The position numbers were made by a program, and so were the translations under genes. The notes under the pieces are model-generated. The model did no database searches and was not told where the DNA came from. It saw only the letters and a list, made by a program, of their open reading frames with translations. A stretch of DNA of 23,214 nucleotides from G963677485 sp964519405 (GTDB lineage: Bacteria > Armatimonadota > HRBIN16): positions 1 to 23,214 of the forward strand of contig CAZFLA010000047.1 of NCBI GenBank assembly GCA_964519405.1, written 5' to 3'. Positions within the stretch are counted from its first letter, which is position 1. Each line of letters begins with the position of its first letter. Shown here one piece after another: positions 15,615-22,278 of the stretch.

Positions 15615-15725
15615 GATGCCGCGGGTTTAGTCACCTACACGACTACATTTCGGAGCTGACGCTCCTGGAACTGCGTCTAGTGTGGGTTTCAGCACCGCAC
15701 AGCATATCAGTAACGGCCGGCGCAT
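15615..15725 (+). repeat. Interspersed hairpin repeat R, copy B
   Basis: Same element as at 18595-18725: GCCGCGGGTTTAGTCACC near the start, the nested hairpin (15634-15640 CCTACAC with 15680-15686 GTGTGGG; GGAGC-TGAC-GCTCC at 15652-15665), then CACCGC and GGCCGGCG. It lacks the last palindromic arm seen in copy C. Confidence 0.75.
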
Positions 15726-15747
15726 GGATGCCATTTTGCATATTTAT

Positions 15748-15764
15748 CTAGCAACAGCTGCTAG
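15748..15764 (-). terminator. Hairpin just after the GH106-like gene
   Basis: CTAGCA (15748-15753) pairs with TGCTAG (15759-15764) across a 5-nt loop, two bases past the stop of the minus-strand gene. It is followed by ATAAATATG on that strand rather than a U-run, so it is a weak terminator at best. Confidence 0.35.
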
Positions 15765-15766
15765 TC

Positions 15767-18502
15767 TTATCTAAGCTCCACAGAGGCTGACACAATACCC
15801 CAGTCGATAGCTCGATACAGCAGGTTGCTGCTGGTGGAGCTCAGCCGAATGGTCAATTGATGCTTCCCCGCGATGCCCTCCGGTAGGGTGAACCGGTAAG
15901 GAGCGGTGATTCGCTTGCCTAACGAGACGCCATCAACTAACAGCTCCATGCTGTCCTGCATGATCGGCTCCAGAACTAGAGCACCCGCCCCTGATGGCAG
16001 CTCAGCTTCTGCTTTGAGCTCAATGATACCCATATACTGCTCCCAGCCGTGCTGCTCCAGGCTGATGGGCAGTGCCGACACGGGTGCAGCTTCAAAAGTG
16101 ATGGCGCCGTTGATGACACGGAATGGACCATATAGCACCATGTCACAAGAAGGCATGATATCAGCCTCAAAGAATGCATCATTGTGCACGCTTGTTTCCC
16201 ATGCCGGATACTCCAAACAAGCCGACACGGTGTTGGTGCCGAGTTTTATCAATCCGCTGATGTCGATACAGCCAAGCTTATCCCACAGCTCTACACAATC
16301 GGCTTGACAAAGCTCCACATTGTGCCCATTCACCACCAAACTGCGAAGATACTCCGGCTCAAACACCAACCCAATCTGACTAGGCACCCCATCACATTCG
16401 AAACTGGAACGCATCTCGAATTGGCTTTGGCCACGAAATGCAGCGGGGATACCGGTGCAGTTTCGCGGTTCAATCGGCACAAATGGGTGCACATTAACAG
16501 CCGGCAGCCAGTCGCCCTGTTCACCACGGAACTCCATATGGGCCAAGGACGCGGTATTTGGAGCTTCCGGTTCTACCTGCCAATGCGCATCGATCGGCAG
16601 CAGTCTGCCATCTTGGATACACGGCTGAGCAGGCAGCGCTTTATCGGTGACGCTTAAGTAGGCGCAGCGATGACCATCTAGAACGTACGGCGAGTTGGCG
16701 ACCCACGCCGATAAACAACCCGACACTGGCTGCCATTCGGTGATGGTCTGCGAGGAATCCACCGTGAAGCTGATCGGCTGATCTGTGGTGTTGCGCAGCG
16801 CATACAGCTCACCATCGTCATACAGATAGCGATGCACTCGTATGGATCCCTCTGGCGCGTCATATTTCAGACTGATCTTGCTATTCCAGCTTGGACTGGC
16901 TGACTTGATCTGACCGATGATATCTTCTGCCGAGGCCTGCATCACACAACCTTGCTGGTTGGCGATGCGCTGCAGGCAGGCATTGGTCTGGTCGAAGTAG
17001 GCAAAGTCCGTGGGAGCAATCAGTGCATCATACTCCGTATAGGGGTAGACGACGCGCCCATCTTTGACTTCTGCCTGGTCAATCATCTCAGGAAACACAA
17101 ACTCGAAGTTTTCACCGGCAGCATAGATCGCCTGGCAGATGGATTCCGTTAAGGGCATCACCGGCTCATCAGGTGCTCCAAACCCCGTTTGGAAGGGGTT
17201 GTTTTGCTCGAGTTGATACTGCGGATATACGATGGCATATTTCACCTTACGGCTGCCCAGGTTCGGCAAAGCAACCGACCTCGCGAATGCATCGCGGAAT
17301 TGCGGGTAGAACTCCCACCATGGGCATGTATGGAAAAGCGGAGGCCAATAGGTGCGTTTGCGCACGCCGCTTAAACCTTGATGGAAGCCCATTAAGGCGA
17401 TATCGTTGACGCCGTTAATGCCAAACATCTGAGCCCTTTGAAGCATATCCGAAAGCCGCAAATCGTAGTGTGAGATACCGTATGCCTCACAGTAGACACG
17501 CTCGTGCCCCGAATGGCGCGCGATGCTCGGAACCAGTGCCTGCTCGATGAACACATCCTCGGGTTCTGGCATCATGCCAAGGTAGTCAATTCCAGGTTCA
17601 TCCATATGCGACAAACACTGGTATGCGCTGCCTGCGAACTTCGCCTGCATCAACATCGAGTTTTCGCCGAGGTGACCGGTATACATCACGCCGTGGGCAT
17701 GGCACCAGTCGGCCATCTGTTTATGGTAGGCCTCCACATGCATCTGTTTGACCACAGCCCAGTAGTGCTCGCGATACTGGCATGGGGCTTCGCCTGCAAG
17801 TTCCGTATAGTGCGGCTCAATGTCGTAGCCATGCATCTGCTTAAAGCGTGCCGGGAAGGTAGGCGTCCACGGCAGTCCCATGGTGTTCCAGCAGCCGGCA
17901 AGTCGTTTCTCGTTGATGACCATGGTGGTGGGTTCATCGGTAAAGAAGCCCCGAATCACATCGTGGAATAACTCACCGCATTCATCGTAGACACGCTGGT
18001 GGGTCATCTGGATAAAGCAGTTCATAGCATCGACAGATAGCGTATCGACGTAGCCCAACTCGTTCTGCGTCCAAGGAGCACCCAGCGTATTATCAAGCTG
18101 GACATCGGGATGCACTGGCTTCGCGGTGACATTGCCGTCGGCATCATGGTCAAACTGCAGGAACCAGCCATTGTATTCGGGATGGTTACGCAGCAGCAAA
18201 CCGCCTGCGACCCCGCTAGGCCATCCGAATTCGTCGTATACCCACACGCCAAGACCATACTGTTTCGCCAAACCCAACGCGAAGCGATACCGATGGAAAT
18301 AATCATCTGAGAGATACGGTACCGTCATGCCATGCACTGGGTGAATGAGAAACTCGCGAATCCCATTTTTCGCCATCTCAGACACGACTTCTGTCATGCG
18401 CTGCTCGTTCATATCGGCGTTCCAGAACCAGAATGCGCTAGGCCGGTAGGGCTGACTGTGTTCCAGCCAGTTCTCAGCTATTTCATGAAGTTTGTGAGCC
18501 AT
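15767..18502 (-). CDS. Large glycoside hydrolase, GH106-like (alpha-L-rhamnosidase type)
   Basis: 911 aa from ATG 18502, which has CAGGAG 5-6 nt upstream; an in-frame ATG at 18556 would add 18 residues without a better ribosome site. The N-terminus RPSAFWFWNADMNEQRM, then FLIHPVHGM and VWVYDEFGWPSGVAGG (about 80-95), is the typical opening of GH106 and related unclassified plant-polysaccharide hydrolases. Other fold landmarks are FFTDEPTT (about 190), HLGENSM and CEAYG. The C-terminal third resembles galactose-binding beta sandwiches (LVLEPIMQDSMELLVDGVSLG). No signal peptide is visible, so it probably acts in the cytoplasm on imported oligosaccharides. Flanked by direct copies of repeat R. 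Substrate specificity is inferred only from the family. Confidence 0.75.
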   Translation of the reverse strand: MAHKLHEIAENWLEHSQPYRPSAFWFWNADMNEQRMTEVVSEMAKNGIREFLIHPVHGMTVPYLSDDYFHRYRFALGLAKQYGLGVWVYDEFGWPSGVAGGLLLRNHPEYNGWFLQFDHDADGNVTAKPVHPDVQLDNTLGAPWTQNELGYVDTLSVDAMNCFIQMTHQRVYDECGELFHDVIRGFFTDEPTTMVINEKRLAGCWNTMGLPWTPTFPARFKQMHGYDIEPHYTELAGEAPCQYREHYWAVVKQMHVEAYHKQMADWCHAHGVMYTGHLGENSMLMQAKFAGSAYQCLSHMDEPGIDYLGMMPEPEDVFIEQALVPSIARHSGHERVYCEAYGISHYDLRLSDMLQRAQMFGINGVNDIALMGFHQGLSGVRKRTYWPPLFHTCPWWEFYPQFRDAFARSVALPNLGSRKVKYAIVYPQYQLEQNNPFQTGFGAPDEPVMPLTESICQAIYAAGENFEFVFPEMIDQAEVKDGRVVYPYTEYDALIAPTDFAYFDQTNACLQRIANQQGCVMQASAEDIIGQIKSASPSWNSKISLKYDAPEGSIRVHRYLYDDGELYALRNTTDQPISFTVDSSQTITEWQPVSGCLSAWVANSPYVLDGHRCAYLSVTDKALPAQPCIQDGRLLPIDAHWQVEPEAPNTASLAHMEFRGEQGDWLPAVNVHPFVPIEPRNCTGIPAAFRGQSQFEMRSSFECDGVPSQIGLVFEPEYLRSLVVNGHNVELCQADCVELWDKLGCIDISGLIKLGTNTVSACLEYPAWETSVHNDAFFEADIMPSCDMVLYGPFRVINGAITFEAAPVSALPISLEQHGWEQYMGIIELKAEAELPSGAGALVLEPIMQDSMELLVDGVSLGKRITAPYRFTLPEGIAGKHQLTIRLSSTSSNLLYRAIDWGIVSASVELR

Positions 18503-18570
18503 AATGTCTCCTGAATGATGAATGTATCGGTAATATTTAACCACAACAGCAGCCATCGCTAATGTCCTGC

Positions 18571-18595
18571 GGTAACCATGATATCTCTGGTTACC
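18571..18595. repeat. Perfect 8-bp inverted repeat adjoining repeat R copy C
   Basis: GGTAACCA (18571-18578) and TGGTTACC (18588-18595) are exact complements with a 9-nt loop, immediately before copy C. A diverged version (TAATCATGGTTACACC) stands beside copy A at 14711-14726, so it may belong to the element. Confidence 0.5.
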
Positions 18596-18725
18596 ATGCC
18601 GCGGGTTTAGTCACCCACACGACATCGTTCCGGAGCTGACGCTCAGGGAACTGCGTCTTGTGCGGGTTCCTGCACCGCGCGGCTTATCATAAGCGGCCGG
18701 CGTCGCTACGCTCCGGCCGGCGCGG
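18595..18725 (+). repeat. Interspersed hairpin repeat R, copy C (most complete)
   Basis: Nested imperfect palindrome: CCCACAC (18614-18620) against GTGCGGG (18660-18666), GAC/GTC inside, GTTCC (18627-18631) against GGAAC (18647-18651), and GAGC/GCTC around a TGAC loop. The downstream half has GCTTAT-C-ATAAGC (18683-18694 region) and repeated GGCCGG. It lies upstream of the GH106-like gene and downstream of the GH5-like gene. Confidence 0.75.
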
Positions 18726-18810
18726 GATACGGTTATCTCCAACGCCATGATGCCCCAGTTGCTACAGTGCCGGTGCAGGATGCAGCCATCGGCATCGCCA
18801 AGGGTTGGTG

Positions 18811-19953
18811 CTACTGCGCCATACGTCTGTTAGCTTCGCCGATGAGGTCTAGGCGATAGGCTCTTGCGTTCGTTGCCGACACATTGCATTCCGCTTCTTG
18901 CCACGGGAAATCATACACCCACATAATCGACAGCGGCACACGATATTTCTCGATGGCGGAGATGATCTCGATGAAGAATGCTTTCTCGGCTTCGGGGGTC
19001 TTTAGGTCACCTGTGCCAAACTCACCTACAACAAACGGCTTTTTGGCTTTATGGGAGATTTGCATATTTTCGGCGAAGAACTCATCCACGCTCAGCGTCT
19101 TACCGTATTTCTCCAGGCAAGGATAGTAAAAGTGGCCGGTCAGCGTGTTGATGGGATCAGGGTTGTCGTCCGTGAACATGATGGCATACTGATGCGGTGT
19201 ATCGGTGCGCCATGACTTTTCGGTCATCTGATGAAAAGCCGAGGGTCGTGGGAAGNNNNNNNNNNTCTCGTTGCCGAACAGCACGAAGCCTTTTCGCATG
19301 ATGTCGTGTGTGATTTCGTCAGCGGAGCTGCGTGTGGCAGGTGTGCCTAGATCCACCGCTACCGGAGGGCGGTGGTCAATTGCATTGGGCAGGTCTGCAC
19401 CTAGGTTCACCTCGTTGCCGAACTCCCAACCCCAGGTGGCTTTGCTTCTGCCATACCGTGCTGTCATCTCTTTGACGAAGGTGCGCATAAACGCTATTGT
19501 CTTGCTTTTGGGGTTAGCCCATTCGCTAACCGGCTCACCTACCATATCGGGAACACAGGGGCTATTGAAAAACATGCTGAATATGATGCCGACGTTGTAT
19601 TTTTCAGCGCATTTCACCACTTTATCTAGGCGCTTATAGTATTCGGCACGGTTGTCCATATAGATCTTGTTTTCGATGGGCCAGTATCCCATAGCCCACA
19701 TACGAACATACGGAATACCCTTCTGCTGCAGAACCCGAAAGCCCGCTTCATAGCTGGTATCTTTGGCATCCTGAAGGGTTCGTGAGAACGCAGAAACGTA
19801 GTTGACGCCGATAGCGCTGTAAGGCTTGCCATTACGAAGCAGCACACCATCGGGGTCGACAAACAACACTGGCTGTTTCGCGGCGTGAGCAGGTTTGGCG
19901 ATACCGGTAACGACAGCTATCAGGCACATGACGATTACTATATGAAGCAACAT
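18811..19953 (-). CDS. Secreted GH5-like glycoside hydrolase, interrupted by an assembly gap
   Basis: About 380 aa. Start chosen at ATG 19953: GAGGGAGAG lies 4 nt upstream and the N-terminus MLLHIVIVMCLIAVVTG then KPAHA reads as a signal peptide; the longer frame from 20070 adds 39 residues that do not look like a signal. TIM-barrel features of GH5-type beta-mannanases/cellulases: YVRMWAMGYWP, WGWEFGNEVNLG (acid/base Glu after Asn) and KPFVVGEFGTGD (nucleophile Glu). Ten Ns at 19256-19265 fall inside the gene; the frame is the same on both sides, but residues there are unknown and the true gap length may differ from ten. It is divergent from the lectin gene and upstream of the GH106-like gene. 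Substrate (mannan, glucan or similar) unresolved. Confidence 0.75.
   Translation of the reverse strand: MLLHIVIVMCLIAVVTGIAKPAHAAKQPVLFVDPDGVLLRNGKPYSAIGVNYVSAFSRTLQDAKDTSYEAGFRVLQQKGIPYVRMWAMGYWPIENKIYMDNRAEYYKRLDKVVKCAEKYNVGIIFSMFFNSPCVPDMVGEPVSEWANPKSKTIAFMRTFVKEMTARYGRSKATWGWEFGNEVNLGADLPNAIDHRPPVAVDLGTPATRSSADEITHDIMRKGFVLFGNEXXXXFPRPSAFHQMTEKSWRTDTPHQYAIMFTDDNPDPINTLTGHFYYPCLEKYGKTLSVDEFFAENMQISHKAKKPFVVGEFGTGDLKTPEAEKAFFIEIISAIEKYRVPLSIMWVYDFPWQEAECNVSATNARAYRLDLIGEANRRMAQ
19256..19265. other. Assembly gap (10 N)
   Basis: Ten unknown bases inside the GH5-like gene mark a contig join. Adjacent order and orientation to left and right depend on this join being right; the coding frame and protein character continue across it, which supports it. 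Confidence 0.99.
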
Positions 19954-20107
19954 GAGACTCTCCCTCGAATTACTAAGTGGCATCTGTATTGATTGCACTA
20001 CATTATGGCGTGTTATTTCCATTTCGTGCAAGATTTTGGAGTGCTTATCGATAACATATTTACCATACACGACGTCTCAGTAATATAACATCTGCAGGAG
20101 GGTTACC

Positions 20108-21040
20108 ATGCATCTGTTGCTAGTTTCTCTCGTCGCGTTTGGGTTAATACCAACCTGTGTTCATGCAATACCTGTTGAATACATCAGCTCTGGTAGTTCC
20201 TGGAGATATACACGTAAAGATATCCCCTCTGAACAGGCTGCCGCTGTCAGATTGGATGACTCGCACTGGCTCATTGGCCGCAGTCCGTTCAGTTCGGTTC
20301 AGTCGGGGCCTTTTGCTATGCGAACGAAATGGCCGGCAGACACCACACTCTGGGTGCGAAAACATGTGAATATCAAGTATCCTTCGGAGCTCAAGGCATA
20401 TATCGCGGCTGATAACGACTATGAGTGCTACTGGAATGGTGTGCTTATCAACAGAGGTGACGACAAGCCGAGTGTGAAGTGGCGATATGTGCTCACAATC
20501 CCTGCATCAGCCGTTCGGAAAGGCAGCAATCTCATCGCCATTAGGCTAATCAACCGCGGAGATACCACTTCCTTTGATATGAGCCTGGTTAAAAGCACCG
20601 GTAATGAATCTGAACAAGGTGTCATCTACAACCCAGACAACAGGCACTACTACCGTATCGTCACCACACCGCATGGACTGTGCTGGGACGATGCCAACAC
20701 CATCGCTTTGCAAATGGAATATGGCAATTGGCAGGGACATCTGGCCACGATCACCTCCGCAAAAGAGAATGCTTTCCTCCTTCAGAACCTTGCAGGACGG
20801 AACTGCCCCTTCTGGCTAGGTGGTTTCCAGCCTGAAGGAAGTGAAGAACCTGATGGCGGCTGGCGATGGGTTACCCCAGAAAAGTGGAGCTACACCAACT
20901 GGGCGCCATATGAGCCCAGCAACGGAGACAACCGCGAAAACATGCTTGAGCTGCGGCCTGACGGTCTGTGGAATGATCAATATGAACACACGAATTTGCG
21001 AAGTGGTTATATTGTGGAATTCGAACCCAAACGTGATTGA
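20108..21040 (+). CDS. Secreted C-type lectin-domain protein with N-terminal beta-sandwich
   Basis: 310 aa. AGGAGG at 20096-20101 sits 6 nt before the ATG. Signal peptide MHLLLVSLVAFGLIPTCVHA. Residues about 40-165 look like a galactose-binding-type beta sandwich of the kind attached to glycosidases (TLWVRKHVNI, then DNDYECYWNGVLINRG and GSNLIAIRLINRG). Residues about 180-308 are a C-type lectin domain: YYRIV start, W-x-D-A, GHLATITSAKENAFL, FWLGG, TNWAPYEPSN, WND and GYIVEFE. EPSNGD is close to the EPN mannose-type motif and WND is the usual Ca2+ ligand region. It probably binds carbohydrate outside the cell. The divergent GH5-like gene 154 bp away suggests a shared role in polysaccharide handling. 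Confidence 0.78.
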   Translation: MHLLLVSLVAFGLIPTCVHAIPVEYISSGSSWRYTRKDIPSEQAAAVRLDDSHWLIGRSPFSSVQSGPFAMRTKWPADTTLWVRKHVNIKYPSELKAYIAADNDYECYWNGVLINRGDDKPSVKWRYVLTIPASAVRKGSNLIAIRLINRGDTTSFDMSLVKSTGNESEQGVIYNPDNRHYYRIVTTPHGLCWDDANTIALQMEYGNWQGHLATITSAKENAFLLQNLAGRNCPFWLGGFQPEGSEEPDGGWRWVTPEKWSYTNWAPYEPSNGDNRENMLELRPDGLWNDQYEHTNLRSGYIVEFEPKRD

Positions 21041-21128
21041 TCAGCAACCTGCAGTGATCGTAGTATGACCATAGGCAACATGATGTTTCACTCTGGTCTG
21101 GCAGTTAACCTGCTCGGAAGGTATTTCT

Positions 21129-21215
21129 TAACCGCCTGATTGTCCTTTGCCTCCTTTTGGGGAGCTTAACCGCGGATGAACGCGAATAGACGCGGATGGT
21201 AGGGTATACCGCAAA
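21129..21215 (+). repeat. Direct repeat E, copy 1 (contains a decamer tandem)
   Basis: About 80 per cent identical by eye to 22098-22184. Landmarks: TAACCGCCTGAT, GGGAGCTTAACCGCGGAT and ATACCGCAA. Inside is a 10-bp tandem: CCGCGGATGA, ACGCGAATAG, ACGCGGATGG. Similar GCGGAT-rich decamer repeats occur as short interspersed sequences in many bacterial genomes. Confidence 0.7.
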
Positions 21216-21269
21216 TGCGCCTAAATGCAAAGACGCAGACGTGGGTAATGGCGCATGTTATCAAGTATA

Positions 21270-21287
21270 ACTCAGGTATAATTGAGT
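21270..21287 (+). promoter_or_regulatory. higBA promoter with palindromic operator
   Basis: TATAAT (21277-21282) is a perfect -10 box and sits inside the inverted repeat ACTCA-(8 nt)-TGAGT (21270-21287). This fits autorepression by HigA or the HigBA complex, the normal mode for this family. The -35 is not obvious. The predicted transcript starts near 21289, 67 nt before higB. Confidence 0.5.
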
Positions 21288-21355
21288 CATGGATTCACTG
21301 TATGGGTGAACGCAAGCATAGACGGTAATAAAAATCCTTCTGACGAGGACTTCAT

Positions 21356-21652
21356 GTGCGTTATCAGTTCAAATACAGGAAACTGGAAAACCTATATTAT
21401 GACGGACGAGATATAAATCAATATCCTCCTGAGGTTGGCAGGTCATTCTATGAAGCGATGGAGATCATATCGGCGGCAGTTGATGTGAGGGATCTGTATG
21501 CATTCAAGGGTTACCACTTCGAGAAGTTGAAAGGTGCGCGAATCGACCAATATTCTATGCGTTTAAATAACCAGTTCAGACTCGTCTTAACGAAGGAACG
21601 TGACGAACATGGGCAGTATCTGCTCATTATCAGCATAGAGGACTACCACTAG
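21356..21652 (+). CDS. higB: HigB toxin (RelE-superfamily ribosome-dependent mRNA endonuclease)
   Basis: 98 aa, normal for HigB. Characteristic segments: the N-terminal F-K-x-R-K-L-E-N-L-Y-Y-D-G stretch, AVDVRDLYAFKGYHFEKLKG (about 42-61) and YSMRLNNQFRLVLT (about 66-79), ending in the family-typical ISIEDYH. HigB cleaves mRNA on the ribosome when not bound by HigA. Start is GTG 21356 behind GAGG (spacing about 8 nt); an overlapping ATG two bases earlier is in another frame. The toxin gene precedes its antitoxin, as is usual for higBA. Bracketed with higA by direct repeats E. Confidence 0.9.
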   Translation: MRYQFKYRKLENLYYDGRDINQYPPEVGRSFYEAMEIISAAVDVRDLYAFKGYHFEKLKGARIDQYSMRLNNQFRLVLTKERDEHGQYLLIISIEDYH

Positions 21653-21671
21653 CGGCTACGGGAGGCCAGAA

Positions 21672-22034
21672 ATGTCATTACATCGGGTACCGGCGCAGAT
21701 CACACCACCAGGACGTATCGTTGCGCGTGAACTGGAAGCGCGCGGATGGACACAAAAGCACTTGGCCACCCTTATTGGGCGTCCTGTGCAAGCGATCAAC
21801 CAGATCATCAAAGGCACCAAACAGATCACACCGCAAACAGCTTTAGCATTTGCTGAAGTATTCGGCACATCGGCTGAGTTTTGGGTGAATCTAGAGGCCC
21901 ATTATCAGCTGAATTTGGCTCGCCAGAAACAAAATGAAGCTGAGAAAGTGAAGATGCAGACGCTATCGCATGATTCTGATGGCATACCTAACCCAAGTAT
22001 GTCCAACAGTAGGAAGGCATTGCCAAACCCGTAA
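21672..22034 (+). CDS. higA: HigA antitoxin (XRE-family helix-turn-helix)
   Basis: 120 aa. The N-terminal helix-turn-helix region reads LEARGWTQKHLATLIGRPVQ (about 24-43) then AINQIIKGTKQITPQTALAFAEVFGTSAEFWVNL, the standard HigA/VapI signature. It neutralises HigB by binding and represses the operon through the palindrome upstream of higB. GGAGG lies 7 nt before ATG 21672, 19 nt past higB. The C-terminal about 30 residues (KMQTLSHDSDGIPNPSMSNS) are low-complexity and look like an unconserved extension. The stop codon lies in a small hairpin (22029-22049). Confidence 0.9.
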   Translation: MSLHRVPAQITPPGRIVARELEARGWTQKHLATLIGRPVQAINQIIKGTKQITPQTALAFAEVFGTSAEFWVNLEAHYQLNLARQKQNEAEKVKMQTLSHDSDGIPNPSMSNSRKALPNP

Positions 22035-22049
22035 CCTTGGTTTTTACGG
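22029..22049 (+). terminator. Hairpin overlapping the higA stop codon
   Basis: CCGTAA (22029-22034) pairs with TTACGG (22044-22049) over a 9-nt T-rich loop; the TAA stop is in the left arm. A second short hairpin, GCCCA-TG-TGGGC, follows at 22059-22070. Neither has a U-tract, so termination is uncertain. Confidence 0.35.
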
Positions 22050-22097
22050 TTAGTCAGGGCCCATGTGGGCTGAGGAAACTTAACCGCGGATGCGCAT

Positions 22098-22184
22098 AAC
22101 CGCCTGATGGTCCTTCACCTCCGTCTATGGGAGCTTAACCGCGGATTAACGCGGATAGACGCGAATGGTGGGACATACCGCAAC
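22098..22184 (+). repeat. Direct repeat E, copy 2
   Basis: Matches copy 1 before higB in the same orientation: TAACCGCCTGATGGTCCTT, GGGAGCTTAACCGCGGATTA, ACGCGGATAG, ACGCGAATGG, ATACCGCAA. An extra fragment TTAACCGCGGATGCGC precedes it at 22080-22095. Together the copies bracket higBA. Confidence 0.7.
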
Positions 22185-22278
22185 CTATCAGGGGTGTAAG
22201 CGTAGTGTGTCGGCAGGATAATCAAACCAGCGGAGCCGGTTAGTCACCTTATCGGCTTGGTAAACCCCATAATCTCCA

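Larger units (their letters stand above)
21041..21355. other. Intergenic region upstream of higBA
   Basis: No gene seen. It carries the first copy of the 86-bp direct repeat (21129-21215), followed by AAATGCGCCTAAATGC, and then the higBA promoter/operator at 21270-21287. Confidence 0.6.

Noticed and set aside
17504..17971. 155-aa plus-strand frame inside the GH106-like gene
   Set aside because: Antisense shadow of a well supported hydrolase; no ribosome site or recognisable domain.
18595..18725. Riboswitch or tRNA in the structured repeat
   Set aside because: The three copies differ in orientation and in their position relative to genes, and no cloverleaf or known aptamer core is visible; a mobile palindromic repeat fits better.
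18811..20070. Frameshift or pseudogene call for the GH5-like gene because of the unknown bases
   Set aside because: The Ns are an assembly gap; frame and protein character continue on both sides and both catalytic Glu motifs are present.
21166..21205. CRISPR array from the regularly spaced GCGGAT units
   Set aside because: Units are 10 bp with no spacers and only three repeats; this is a short tandem inside an interspersed repeat.
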